From: Rehmannia glutinosa
Lineage: Eukaryota; Streptophyta; Magnoliopsida; Lamiales; Orobanchaceae
DNA: 64,000 nt
Assembly (NCBI GenBank): GCA_016081115.2
Contig: JABTTQ020001759.1
Location: 124,001-188,000 of the forward strand
Reading direction: 5' to 3'
A program made the translations under genes and the position numbers. The notes beneath the pieces were generated by a model that worked only from the letters and a program-made list of their open reading frames with translations, did no database searches and was not told the origin of the DNA. The first letter of the stretch is position 1, and every line of letters starts with the position of its first letter. This document shows positions 21,640 to 33,654 of the stretch, piece by piece.

Positions 21640-24600
21640 GAAGGCGATTGCTAAAACCTATACAGCATACAGACAAAAGAGACACTTTGTATGAACCTAA
21701 AATCCCCAAGCAATTTGCCAAGATTAATTATGATTATGGTACTGATAGATGGCAACCCCTTAGAGTCAAATCATTTTGCTATAAGTTGGTTGGATCATCT
21801 TACAATTCTAACCCCTCAGGACCCGGACAAGTATGGGTACCTAAAACTTAATTTCCTTGATTGCGGGTTCAAGGAACAAAGTGAGTGCCAAGGAACCTGG
21901 TACATGGATAGTGGTCACATTCCGACATATATGACAGAAATAAGAAAAATCTGTCAAAATTCAAGGAAGTCAAAGGAGCAAAAGTCATATTTGGAGGAAA
22001 TGAAGCTCCTGGTGAAATAAGAGGCATTGGATCCATCAAGAGGAATGGATTAGAAATCACAGATGTTGCATATGTTGAAGGACTCAACTTCAACTTACTA
22101 AGCATCGATCAACTCTATGACAAGGGCTACAATGTTGGATTCAACATGGGTGTATGCCAAATCAAGGATCTTGAATCGAATGAAGTTGTGTTGCAAGGAT
22201 GCGAGACAAAAGAACATGTATGTAGTAGATTGGTCAACCGCTACACACAACACTGTCTATTAGCAAAGAGCATAGTGAATCAAGTTGGATGTGGCACAAA
22301 AAGCCGAGTCACCTGAATTTCAAAACGATTAACAAGCTTGCGAGTAGTAGTCTTGTGGAAGGACTTCCGGACTCGATATACAAGAAGGAGAGTATATGTG
22401 ATGCATGTCGGAAGGGAAAACAAATCAAATCTTCATTCAAAGAAAAGACATGTTCATCTTCAACAAGAATATTGCACTGCTACATATGGATCTATTTGGC
22501 CCAAAGTGGAACCGGCCAAAGATAAGTGGAAAGAAATACACCTTGGTGGTAGTAGATGACTACTCAAGATATACATGGACAATATTCATGTGTAAGAAGA
22601 AAGAAACTCTACAAAAACTACCACGGTGATGAAGAGGATTCAAAACGAGAAGAGCCAAACCATTATCAAAATAAGATCAAACAGAGGAACCGAGTTTGTC
22701 AATGGAATAATAACTCGATTGTATTGAAAATGGTATTGGTCATGAACTATCGCCAGCAAGGACTCCACAAAAAATGGAGTTGCGAAAGAAGAACAGAACT
22801 CTCAAAAGAAGCAAAGGACCATGTTAGTCAGCGGGGTTACCAAAAAGATTTTGGGTCAAGCAATCAATACAACTTGCTACACTCAAAACAGAGATGTATG
22901 ATAAAAGCAGACGGTGACAAAGACTCCTATGAGATTTGGTGGAAGAAAACCAAATGTTGCATATTTGAGAATATTTGGATGTAAATGCTCCATCCACAAC
23001 AATGGCAAAGACAATCTAAAGGCTTTTGATGCTAAAGTCGATGAAGGTATCTTCTTAGGATACTCGGTGAAAGCAAAGCCTACAGAGTACTCAACAAAAG
23101 GACTATGGTTGCGAAGAATCCATTCATGTGGTATTCGATGAGCCAAATGTAAATGGAGAAGACATTGAAGAGTCACCGGTGATAAGTCGAGTCATCCAAC
23201 CATACGAAGAGTCCCTATCTTTCAAGTCAAGTGGAATTATAAATTGAAGAAGATGAGATAGTGAATCTCAAAAACAATTTGGAAAATTTGCGGCTAAGTG
23301 ATTACGAGAGAGTTGACCACATCAACACAACACCGCAAAACGATCAATCCAGCCTAACTTACTCCAACTCGATGTAAGATGGCCGAGAGACCATCCACTT
23401 AACTTGTCATTGGAGATATAAGAGAAGGTGTCAAAACAAGATCGAACTCAACAAGAAGCCATGTTCACATGCTTTATCTCACAAATAGAGCCCAAAGATG
23501 TGCTACAAGCGTTGGATGACACACATTGGATTCAAGCTATGCAAGAAGAGTGAATCGGTTTGAAAGAAATAAAGTATGGGAATTAATTCAAAGACCCACA
23601 CATCAAAATGTTATTGGTACCAAATGGGTGTTCGTAAATAAGATGAACGAGGAAGGTTCTGGGTAAGAAACAAGGCAAGACTAGTAGCCAAAGGATATTG
23701 CCAAGAAGAAGGAATAGATTTTGATGAAACATTTGCTCTTGTAGCAAGATCGAAGCTATAAGAATGTTTCTTGCCTATGCGACTCACAAGAATTTCATCG
23801 TATATCGATGGATGTAAAAAGTGCATTCCTAAATGGTTTATTGGAAGAAGAAGTGTATGTTGAACAACCTCCAGGATTTGAGCGGAAGACTCTTGGAGAT
23901 AAGGTATACAAACTCAAGAAACCTTGTATGGATTGAAACAGCACCCGTGAGCATGGTATGATACCTTGTCACAATTCCTAAGCGAAAATGGATTCACAAA
24001 AGGAAAGGTAGATAGAACACTTTTTTTAATTCAAGACAAAAAGAGTATCTCGCTTGTTCAAATATATGTGGATGACATCATTTTTGGATCCACAAACAAA
24101 GAGTCGTGTGAAAAATTTTCAAACCTCATGCGAGTAAATTTGAAATGAGCATGATGGGAGAGCTAACATTCTTCCTTGGACTCAAAGTGAAACAATCTGA
24201 AGGATGGAACCTTCATAAGTCAAACAAAATACACCGAGACTTAATGAAGAAATTTGGTATGGAGGAGAAGTCTTCTTCGTGAAAATACCAATGAATACAT
24301 CACCAAAATGGACATGGATGCAGATGGCAAGCCCGTAGATCAAACAAGATACTGAGAGCACTAATTGGATCATTGCTCTATCTTACAAAGAAGCAGGGTG
24401 CCGACATCACCTTTCTTTGTAGGTGTATGTGCAAGATTTCAATCTGCTCCAAAAGAGAGCCATATGACAAAGCATAGCTAAGAGAATATTGAGATACTTG
24501 AAAGGAAGCCAAGAAGTTGGCTTATGGTATCCAAAGGAAGGTGGATTCAAGCTAATTGGCTATTCAGACTCACTGACTATCTTGGATGCGAGTTGATGAA

Positions 24601-25011
24601 AAAGCACCTCGTGCACATGTCAAATGCTAGGAAACAGGCTGATTTTTCCGGTTCAAAGAAGAAGCAAAATTCAATAGCCACCTCTACACCAAGCTAGAAT
24701 ACATAATGGGCAAATTTGTTGTGCCCAAGTCCTATGGATGAGACAAGGTGAGAGAGACTATGAAGTTGAGGAAAAAGAAATTCCAATCATGTGTGATAAC
24801 ACAAGTGCAATTGCAATCACTCAAAATCTGTGTTGCACTCAAGAACAAAGCATATTGATGTCGATATCACTTCATAAGAGATCATGTTGAAAAGAAGGAC
24901 ATCATATTGGAATATATCTCAATCGATAAACAATTAGCCGACATCTTCACAAAACCATTATGTGAGTCAAGATTTGAAGAACTCAAACATGAGTTAGGGT
25001 TAATTGAGTGA
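21640..25011 (+). pseudogene. pol: SIRE-like pol remnant: protease, integrase, RT, RNase H
   Basis: Copia order is readable across frames. Protease has TWYMDSG near 21897-21917, but the usual following Cys-Ser-His pattern is lost. The GAG-pre-integrase motif WHKKPSHLNF..CDACRKGKQ lies at 22289-22440. The integrase core has LLHMDLFGPKW and VVVDDYSRYTW at about 22475-22580. RT has a DEWIGLKE-like entry near 23550, a KGYCQEEGIDFDETFA-like stretch near 23690 and catalytic YVDDIIFGST at about 24066. RNase H has CDNTSAIAITQN near 24792 and KHIDVD near 24850. The end HELGLIE then TGA at 25011 matches the lineage's pol terminus. Order integrase before RT identifies Ty1/copia. Confidence 0.8.
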
Positions 25012-28000
25012 GTGACACTCGGAAGAATCAAAGAAAAGAAATGGAACACAAAAAGGAAAAAGAGTGAACTCACAAATCCTAAGTAAATCACCAGACGGAA
25101 AGACAAGACTATACCAAGTCATTTGTTATTTGAGTCACTAAGAGAACTGTGAGAAGAAGAGTTAAATCGGCTAAAGGATAAGGTGAGTCACTTATGAGCA
25201 AAGTGACAAAAACGCGTCGTTTTTACTAAGCGGGAATGTTTTAAGAATGACGTCAAAGATAATGATGATGTGTACGGACATAAAGCCGCACACCAAGCTT
25301 ATGATTGGATATAAATTTCGCCGCATTAAATACGAGACATTAAATGCTAAATAGGCGTGCAAAATCTAAACCGTTGATTTCGATCACATTTCAAAAACCA
25401 CCCGCACGCCCTTTCATAAACCATACTTAAACCATTTTCGTCCGTTTCTCTCACACACTATCAAAACCGTTCATTTCTCTCTCGAAGCAAAGGCAAAAAT
25501 CTTCTCAAAACCCTATCTATCTTCAAATCAATCTCTAAATTTTCTTTGATAAAAATGAAAAATGGCACCAACCTATGATTTTACCAGGGGGGTGAAACAG
25601 GGTCCGATGACACCCTAGTGAAGAAAATCGCCGAGAAATTGGAAACGCCTGGGCTGAAATCGTTTACGATCTTTGGAATATCCGATGACCTATGTGGAGG
25701 AGGTCGCGATTCTCACGTGAATGCCGAGATTCACGATGAAGGGATAAAGTCATCATACACGAAAGCGGCTCACCATCTCTCGCCAAGGATTTGGTGAACA
25801 TCGCTCACTACCAACGGAAGGAGCATCATAAATTAATGAAGCGATGTAAACCTGGGCCGCTTGGAAGGAAATAGCCAAGCCCGACTATCCGATAAAATAG
25901 TTTACACAAAGAAACAAGAGGTCTTTGAAAGAGGATTATCACAAGTCGTTGGACATAGTTGCCAAATGTATTGACATCAAGTTTGGCGGCTTTGACCAAT
26001 CTGTCAAAAGCAAAGTTGATCGTAATGGCCGCGATCATTGAAGAAAGGAAAATAAATCGGGCCGAGTTTGAGTTTCTATGCAGACTATGCCGAATGTAGG
26101 GAACAAATCCTTCAAGGAAAATGGCACATTTGGAGGATCCCTAGGATATGGCCTGGTGATTGGCCGGATGATGGAGGTGAAATGAGTCCCTCTTAGACAT
26201 GGAAAGGCGTTCCATGTTAACAAGAGGATGTTCGAGATCAAACCTCTATGGCGCTGAGTAAGAGAGCCTACACCAAGAGAGCGACACGAGTGAGGGGGAA
26301 TCGGTGACCTGACTCAAGATACAACTGTTTCCTCTCCACCAAAGAAGAAAGTCGCCCCGCGGTGCTAAGAAGACTATCGCTCCCGCAAAGAAAGAAAGTC
26401 AAACTCGCTCCCGCCCGCAGCAGAGTCACCGCCCTCGCAGCAGAGTCACCCGCCCCGCAACCGTGTCTCCCGCCTCAAAGCAGTAGCCGGTCGAGAAGGA
26501 CTCTCAAATACCTTCTCCGATCGTCAAAAAGAGGAGATCCGATAAGCCAAGACGGCCGGCTCTCGTAAGAAGACACCAAAGACGCCCCACCCGCCCAAGA
26601 CTAAGAAGAAATCGTCTTTGAACCGTAAATCCCTCCGGTACAAACTAGAAGACGAAGAAGAATCATCAAGCGCTCCGAGCTTGAAAAACCGGCCGAGTCA
26701 GCCCACTCACCGAACAAATACTTAAACCGCCTGAAGCGAGTCCCCCGATGTAATTGATGAAACTTGACTAAGTCTCGGAAGGCGATCGCGAAGCAACTCA
26801 AGAAATAAATTTGTAGTCCGCGCAATTTGAGACACAAGAAGAAGCCGATAGAGCTGATAGTGATGTGATGATCCTATCTCCACCTTACCCGGACATCCAA
26901 AATCGTCTCGCGTGAGTGGAGGAAATGGAAATTGAGTAAATCAATGGAACAGTTCCAACGGCCCGAGTTTATAGAAGAAGAAGAGGAACTGTTAAACTTC
27001 CTCGACTAACCACGTGATCCAAAGATCGATGAAGACAATCGCACGACATCCCGCAGATCTTCAAGGACAAGGAGAAGGAAAGACAGCAGAGGAAGCAGAG
27101 GCACGTGAGAAGGCCAAAGATCCGCCCCTATCTCCCGCACCACGTAACACACACATCCTCTCCTTGATGTCTTTCCGACGGTGATGAGGATCCGCACTCT
27201 CCATCGCCGCACGAAGAGTTGCAAATGCAGCAAGCATTGCACGAATCCGTAATCCTTCACGAGCAAATATTGATGGAGGGACCAGGAGAGTCCTCCGAAC
27301 ACACCGAAATTGATCCAATGGGAGTGGTCCAGCAAATCGCCATCGTTGTTTTCGCCACCACTTCCCACTCACTCGGAAGAAGGCAATAAGGGAACTAGCG
27401 ATGAAACCGGGATAGTGGGGACCCCTCGTCGAGCCAACCCTATTGAAGGTGTTTTACCACCGCCCCAACGGCTGAACACTAAATAGAAACAGCCGGGAGT
27501 TTGGAGACGAGTGACCCCATTCCAAGTCACTCACCTAGTGCGCCACCGAGGGGGAAACTCCCTCCACCGCAGCAAGGTTGGAGGATCTTGCAGATGACTC
27601 CACAACGAATCTAGGAGGCGAAGTAGAGAAAATACAAACACAAGAAGAACATCAAGTTGCCATCAACGAAGCTCGACGATTGAGACTGTCTCACCGAGGT
27701 GCCAACCGCTCCGAAAGCTAATGACGCCGCCGATGCGTCGAGGCACGAAGGAAGGAATGCCCACGGGAGTTAACACTGGCGATGAAAGTGCAATCCATGG
27801 GGTTGAGACTCCAATGGATGCCACCACGAAAGACCCTAAGACAGTGACATCGCCGAAAGGGAGGTCCAGGCCTCACGCAATCGAGACCGCAGAGGTATCA
27901 AGGCCCACGGGAGGTTGAGACTTCCGGGGTAAAAAGAAGTCAAGTAGAGAACATCCTCCCGCCATCATCGACCCATCCGAAAAGGAGATAAGCGCGCTTC

Positions 28001-30078
28001 ATGATTCCCAGGATAATCCTTATGTAACCTTTTCGGGATCGGAGGCGGCGACGAAGAAGCCGAGTCATCCCGGTGTGACTCCAAAAGACTCACGGTGCGG
28101 ATGTTCCAAGCACGAGCAAGTCGATCCTAAGACTACTCGTCAAACCTTTAATTTTGATGATGAGCCACCAATGGAAATCTCATCATCGTCCGATGACGCT
28201 CGATAAGGCCGAGGACCGTCTACTCAATTGGAGAAATCACCGAGACCAACGGTTGTTGAGACAATGAGGCTCGGCAAGTCGGGTCCACTTCACAAAAGAC
28301 ACCGGTGAGACAGAGTCCATCGCGCAGCTCCCAAGCCGCAAAGAGTTCGACTCAAAAGGAACTTCACGCGCACCTCTCATCATTGAACAAATACCGTTGG
28401 CCGTGATGATTCCTTCATAGAATCTTTTCCTTTCTCCGGAGGTACCCGACCTCCCCGAAGAGTCGAGAACGAGCTCGCACGCTTTCACGCACAGCCTACC
28501 GCTTTTTCCATCGGCACCATTGTTCGGTGATTATGATTTTGACGATGCATGGCCATCACCGCAACGGAAGAATCACCAAGTCCGCGAAGTGTTCAAGGCA
28601 TTATTTGCCGAGATTGAACGGATGGAGAGGCATCGGCCTCTATGGACATGAGATCGACAACAGAGATGCCAATCTTGCTGGCGATTTAAGAGGCATAATG
28701 ATCAGGGATCGGGAATGGTGGCAACAAAGAAGAAACAATGCGTGTGGAACAAGTTAGATATTTCAGGACATTGTTCAACAAGTCGCTTTGGTATGGAGAG
28801 TCGAAAATGCCGATGCAAAAACGAAGTGAGAGAACATATTGAGCACATGCATGAAGCTCACACCGCCGAGATAAAGTCTGCGTGAGCAAAATAAGAGTGA
28901 TCTACAGCGTTTGGAAGAAACCATGAATAGAAAATTCAGCCTTCTCATGGCCGAGATGAAGCGATTTCAAAGCAGAGTCCAACGCTACTCGATCCGATTT
29001 CGTCCGCATACTCTGCAGCAGACTCGAGACAGTAACTCTACCATCAACAGCTCGACTTCCGCTTGCCAAGATGTTTCAGTGTCCCTCTCTCTTTTGATGA
29101 TGCCAAAAAGGGGGAAGAGGAATACCTTAAAGCACGTAAAAGATCGAAGCCGAAAAAGAGGATGCAATCTGTGAAGGGAAAGACAAGTGAGGAAGGTTAC
29201 TGAAACAAAAGAAAGGAAAATGTTGAGGGGGAAGGATCGAAAGATGTGACCTTGATGATTGCACAAACCCCCAACAAGGTCCTCCATCACGGTGAGATTA
29301 TCAAAGAAGCAAACTCCCTCGTGACTCGCCACTCCAACACTCGCTATATTTATGGTCGAAAAAAGAGAAAACAATTGAAGCAGGGATGGAGGAAGTGGAA
29401 GGAAGAATGGATGCCCGGGTTATGAACATCTTGAAACAACATGGAGGCATTCCAAAGAGCGAGAGACACTTATGCCATCTCGGATGTCGGGACGAGCCAC
29501 GATCGGTTGATGAATTTAAAACGCCGCATCGAAGGATACTTTGCAAATATGTCTATGGCTCAAGCTTGGGACTTGTATCGGGAAAAGGGTCTCACGCTAT
29601 GTGAAGAAGTCGACGAGAAGCGGACTACCGCGATCCTCTCTGGTCACTCCGCCGGTCACTCATTTGGAAAGAAGAAGACCCCAAGACAATACACACCCAG
29701 AGGTAGAGGAAGAAGCGTTGTGGTGGAGGAAGAGGTTTTGGACCAGGCCTCGCCCAAAAACATTGAATGCGTAGATCCAAGCAAGAAAGGAGGGATCTCT
29801 TGGGCTGGTCTTGACCAAATAGCAAACTTGCAAGTGGCTAAAAGTAACGCCGAGTATGCAAAAAGAATAGAAGAAGAAAACAAGAGACAAACTCAGCTAT
29901 GGGAGGAAAGACAGAAAGATTAAGAAGAGATGAAGTCGCCAGGAAGGCATATGAAAAGAAGAAGAAAAAATTGACGATGAGAAAAAAGAAGAAGAAACAG
30001 AAGATCTTGAACAAGATGAAAGAAGGAGACAGCGAAGGAGATGAAGTGTTGCTATTCACCCCTTCATGTATTTTATGA
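25012..30078 (+). pseudogene. SIRE-like third-ORF (env-like) region, heavily broken
   Basis: Five kilobases lie between pol and the 3' LTR, where SIRE/Maximus elements carry an additional ORF. An ATG at 25555 follows a leader, but no frame is open for long. The longest piece, 29441-29923, encodes a hydrophilic protein with HSFGKKKTPRQYTPRGRGR and a C-terminal charged helix (EYAKRIEEENKRQTQLW), followed by Lys/Glu-rich coding to 30042. The 26350-28500 part is strikingly rich in CCG/CGG and proline/arginine codons compared with its surroundings. I recognise no catalytic domain. Assignment is by position and lineage. Confidence 0.5.
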
Positions 30079-30307
30079 TGTAAATACATACTATGTAAGT
30101 CTTCTGCAATAAAGCTATAAATTCTTTATTTTCTGTGTAGACAAATGTTTGCTCGATACACCTTTGTAATTGTGTAAAGGTAAAGGAAAGAATGTTATGA
30201 TCAATAAAAGGATTGATTCTCTGCGCATACATTATATGTCAATACACTATCTCGTATGTATCTTTGCTATTTGCATTTTTTTTAATGGTTTAAGTTTTGG
30301 CATCATC

Positions 30308-30320
30308 AAAAAGGGGGAAA
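30308..30320 (+). promoter_or_regulatory. SIRE-like polypurine tract
   Basis: AAAAAGGGGGAAA lies directly before the 3' LTR start (30322), the plus-strand priming site. 30079-30307 upstream is AT-rich 3' UTR. Confidence 0.8.
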
Positions 30321-30321
30321 T

Positions 30322-31881
30322 TGTTAGGAAATTTATTGTTTAGATTTTGATGAATGCCATGTAAAACTTAGAATAGGAAGTTGGCACCCCATTTTTTGTT
30401 GTAAAATGCATTGTAATAAATAAGGCCGCCAAAAGCCGAGTTAAGTCACCACGCCCTAACATGCAAGAAGACAATGGAGACTAGAAGGAAGACTCATTGC
30501 GAGCAGTGAGTATGGCAAAGAAGAGTAGACGGGAACTCTATGAAGAAGCGGTGAGATGCGGTGAGTGGAGTATCGGTCAAGTCAACTCGAGAAAAGCCAA
30601 GTCTCAAGTTGAAGTGACAGAAGAGTCATCCATGATTGGAAGTCGACTCTAAGTCACCCGGGAAAAGCAAAGCAATACTGATCAAGTCGAGATAATCGAA
30701 AAAGATCCGTTTACAGTAAATCAAGAGAATTACTTAAACAAGTAATATCTCCATACCACCTTTCTCGGAGTGCTCACCCCGAGAAGCATGCAAAAGGAAT
30801 GAACCAATGCGAAGCACTACACCGTGTCGAACTCGAAAAGGTAAAAAAACAATTCATACGAGGAAATGGCGATTCCAAGGATCGCAACAAGACAAGCCAA
30901 CGATTGCGCAAGTGACTTTCAAAAATAAGCCTATCTCTTCAACGGGCAAATTTTTGAAAGATCACCATAAAAGGCTGAGGAGTTTATTTGAGAGGTGACA
31001 CACAAGAGATAGACCTGAACCAAAAACGTTCAAGCAATTATCGAAAAATCAAATATTCTCAATACTCAAGCCTACACTACGAAGAACATCAATCCAACAC
31101 TCACCGTGAAGGAAAGATAACTTCAATCAGTTGAAGAGAAATCTTGAAAAATCAAGGGGGTCTACATTCCACGAAGGATTGTAGGAAGGTTCAAGGTCGA
31201 ACCAAGTTTTGAGCTTTTGGAGGGCTTCGTGATCAAATCCAAAGAGCTTGAGCAAGTGAGTCATGTAGTAGCAAAGGCCCGCCCTGAAGAAGAAGCCGAG
31301 TCGCACGAGAAGCCGGTGAGTGATCAAGGCGTCTCGGATCGAGTCCCAAAGGATCAAGTCATTTTGTGTGATCAAGACTTGTATCTGGACTGTTACCACT
31401 TTGTATCTTCGATCAATACCTAGTGGATTCCTCCAGGAGTTGGAGAAGAGAGGAGTAGAAGAATTACCCCATCTTCGAACCTCTATAAAAATTTCATTGT
31501 GTCATTTACATTTCAAAGACTTTAATTCCTCGCATCTTAATTGTTTAAATCTGTTTGATAAATTTGCTATCCACTTGATAATTTCTAAGTACTAAACCAA
31601 GCACTAAATCCTTGCTTAATCAAACTTAAGGGTGTTAAGTCTTCTGCTAAAAAACAAAACTACGAGTTGAGTTAATTTAGACCCAACGGTGAGTTATTCC
31701 ATCAACGGCTCATTGAGTCCGTTGAGAGACTAACTCTACCGATTAACTAAATTGGCTGTCCATCAAGGACACAAATTGTGTAGTATCAACTCGAATATTT
31801 AAAGGGACTAAATCGAAAATTTGGTAAGGTTTATTCAACCCCCCCTTCTAAACCTTACACTTACACCCCTTGGGACCTACA
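30322..31881 (+). repeat. SIRE-like 3' LTR
   Basis: 1560 bp partner of 17847-19402, ending CCTACA before the TGAGG duplication. Confidence 0.9.
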
Positions 31882-31886
31882 TGAGG

Positions 31887-32039
31887 TTTGATTGGTTTGT
31901 TGTTCAACATTCATGACGAACAATATAGATCTTCTTTTGGATCCTTTGTGTGCGCTTTTATTCTTATCTCCCTGCTGTGCTCTATCGTGTTTTCAAAATT
32001 GTTGATCGGGATGATCAACGGTGTAAGTTTGGGGGATTT
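31887..32039 (+). other. Athila copy 1, resumed 3' end with polypurine tract
   Basis: It continues the sequence cut at 17846 and matches 43023-43175 of copy 2. It ends in GTTTGGGGGATTT (32028-32039), the polypurine tract before LTR2. Copy 2 has GTTTGGGCGATTT (about 43163-43175), with C breaking the G run. Confidence 0.8.
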
Positions 32040-33494
32040 TGATAGGTGTGAATTTTGCATGTATTTTGAGGCATATTTCTGGTTATAATGATGGGTAAAC
32101 ATGCATATACTCGCGTAAAATGTTACATATTCACTCCTTGTGGAAAAGATATTACACTTTGCTTATTTTATAGGAATTTCATGATATTTGAAGCAAATTG
32201 AATACAATTACGAGCATAGCAAAGTGGAAACACGGAGAATTGAGTGAGCATACGAAAAGTGAAGCCACAATGAGCGAAAGATGAGCGTATAAGAAAAATA
32301 CAGGGAGCGCACGGGTTGGGCGTGCCTTAGGCACCACCCGTGCACCCCTGAATGAAGAAAATTAGAGCTTCAGCATGGCACACGGGTAGCCCGTGCATCG
32401 ACGCACGACCCGTGCGCCCTACAGAGACTGGATGATTTCTACGGGATGGCGCACGGGTAGCCCGTGCGCCGATGCACGACCCGTGCGTCTGCGCTGGAAT
32501 CCCATAATCTGCAGCATTATGCCCTAAACTGAAAGGTGGGTATAAAAAGGCTTTTTGGGGGGTGCACACAAGGGATTCTGACATTGTTTTGGGATCTACA
32601 ACACAAGACAAGGGTCTATTCTTGGAAGAAGACATCAAGGAGACAATCGGGTTGCATCGGAGCTTGAGGAACAGAGATATATCGAGAGATTGTCGACTTT
32701 CCTAAGTTTTTCTTGCTTCTCTTTTAGTTTCAATCTTTCATTTTCAGTTGTAATGGCTTTGAACAATTTGTTTATGAGTTGTTTAGAAATCATGTGTAGC
32801 TAAACTCTTGAGATTTCCGGGTTTTGGAAGTAGATTAATGAACTCTTGTTGGATGTTTTAATCTTAGTTGAAGTTATTATCTTGAAGCCTATTTGAGTAT
32901 TTTGAGCTTATTCTTGTTTTATCACTTGATCAATGATTTAACTTGTTTGATATATTGATTCATAATTCGAGTGATGAGTTTCAATATTAGATCTTGAGTA
33001 CTCGACACAAATATTTGCATGAATCGAGAGGTTTGTAAATATTTGTGAGGATGTTTGATCTTTTAAACTTTTGGGAGTTGAATGCTTCATGTTGAGTAGA
33101 GATGCTAGCTTAAGTATTTCAATCTACATTTTATATGCATCTCGAGAGGGAGGATAAAATAGCTTTGTGATCGTCTTATAGGAATATTGATAATAATGTC
33201 GCTTGATTAAACCGGATAACAAGAGGGTTATTAATCGAAACCTTAACTCGGAAATCCATTTCATTATCTTGATACTTCTATCATTTGTATTATCTTAATC
33301 TTGTGTTTTAGTGATTTAAATTGTCTTAATCTCAATACAACAATCATCCAATTTCAATCGTCTAAATAAAAATAAAACTATCTTAGATCAATAATTAGCA
33401 TATTAATTTATTAGTCTCCGTGGATACGACCTTGCTACCCTTTTCCTATAAAGTACACCGTACACTTGCGGTGAAGCTAAAAATAAGGCGAACA
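32040..33494 (+). repeat. Athila LTR2 (shared middle LTR)
   Basis: 1455 bp. It serves as 3' LTR of internal region 1 and 5' LTR of internal region 2. TATA box at 32541-32548; palindromic block at about 32376-32500. Confidence 0.9.
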
Positions 33495-33500
33495 AGTTTT

Positions 33501-33518
33501 TGGCGCTGTTACCAGGGA
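33501..33518 (+). promoter_or_regulatory. Athila copy 2 primer-binding site (degenerate)
   Basis: TGGCGCTGTTACCAGGGA differs from copy 1 by three transitions, all compatible with C-to-T or G-to-A change at methylatable cytosines. Confidence 0.8.
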
Positions 33519-33654
33519 CTAATACAATTTTTGGTGCTAATATTGCGATAGATAGAATTATTCTTAATTTAGACATTTTTCTTATTTTTTATTTTGGTTT
33601 GACTTTAATTCTACATTATTTGACTTGTTTCTTTTAGTTTGGTCCAGGTAGTGC

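Larger units (their letters stand above)
17847..31881 (+). mobile_element. SIRE/Maximus-like Ty1/copia retrotransposon nested in Athila copy 1
   Basis: A 14.0-kb element bounded by LTRs 17847-19402 and 30322-31881 (TGTTAGG...CCTACA), with a perfect duplication TGAGG (17842-17846, 31882-31886). The undisturbed Athila copy 2 has a single TGAGG at the matching site (43018-43022), an empty-site control. The PBS is initiator-Met type. Order is gag, coiled-coil, protease, integrase, RT, RNase H, then a long extra region before the 3' LTR. Long LTRs, large size and a third ORF region are typical of the SIRE/Maximus lineage. Every ORF is fragmented. Confidence 0.9.
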
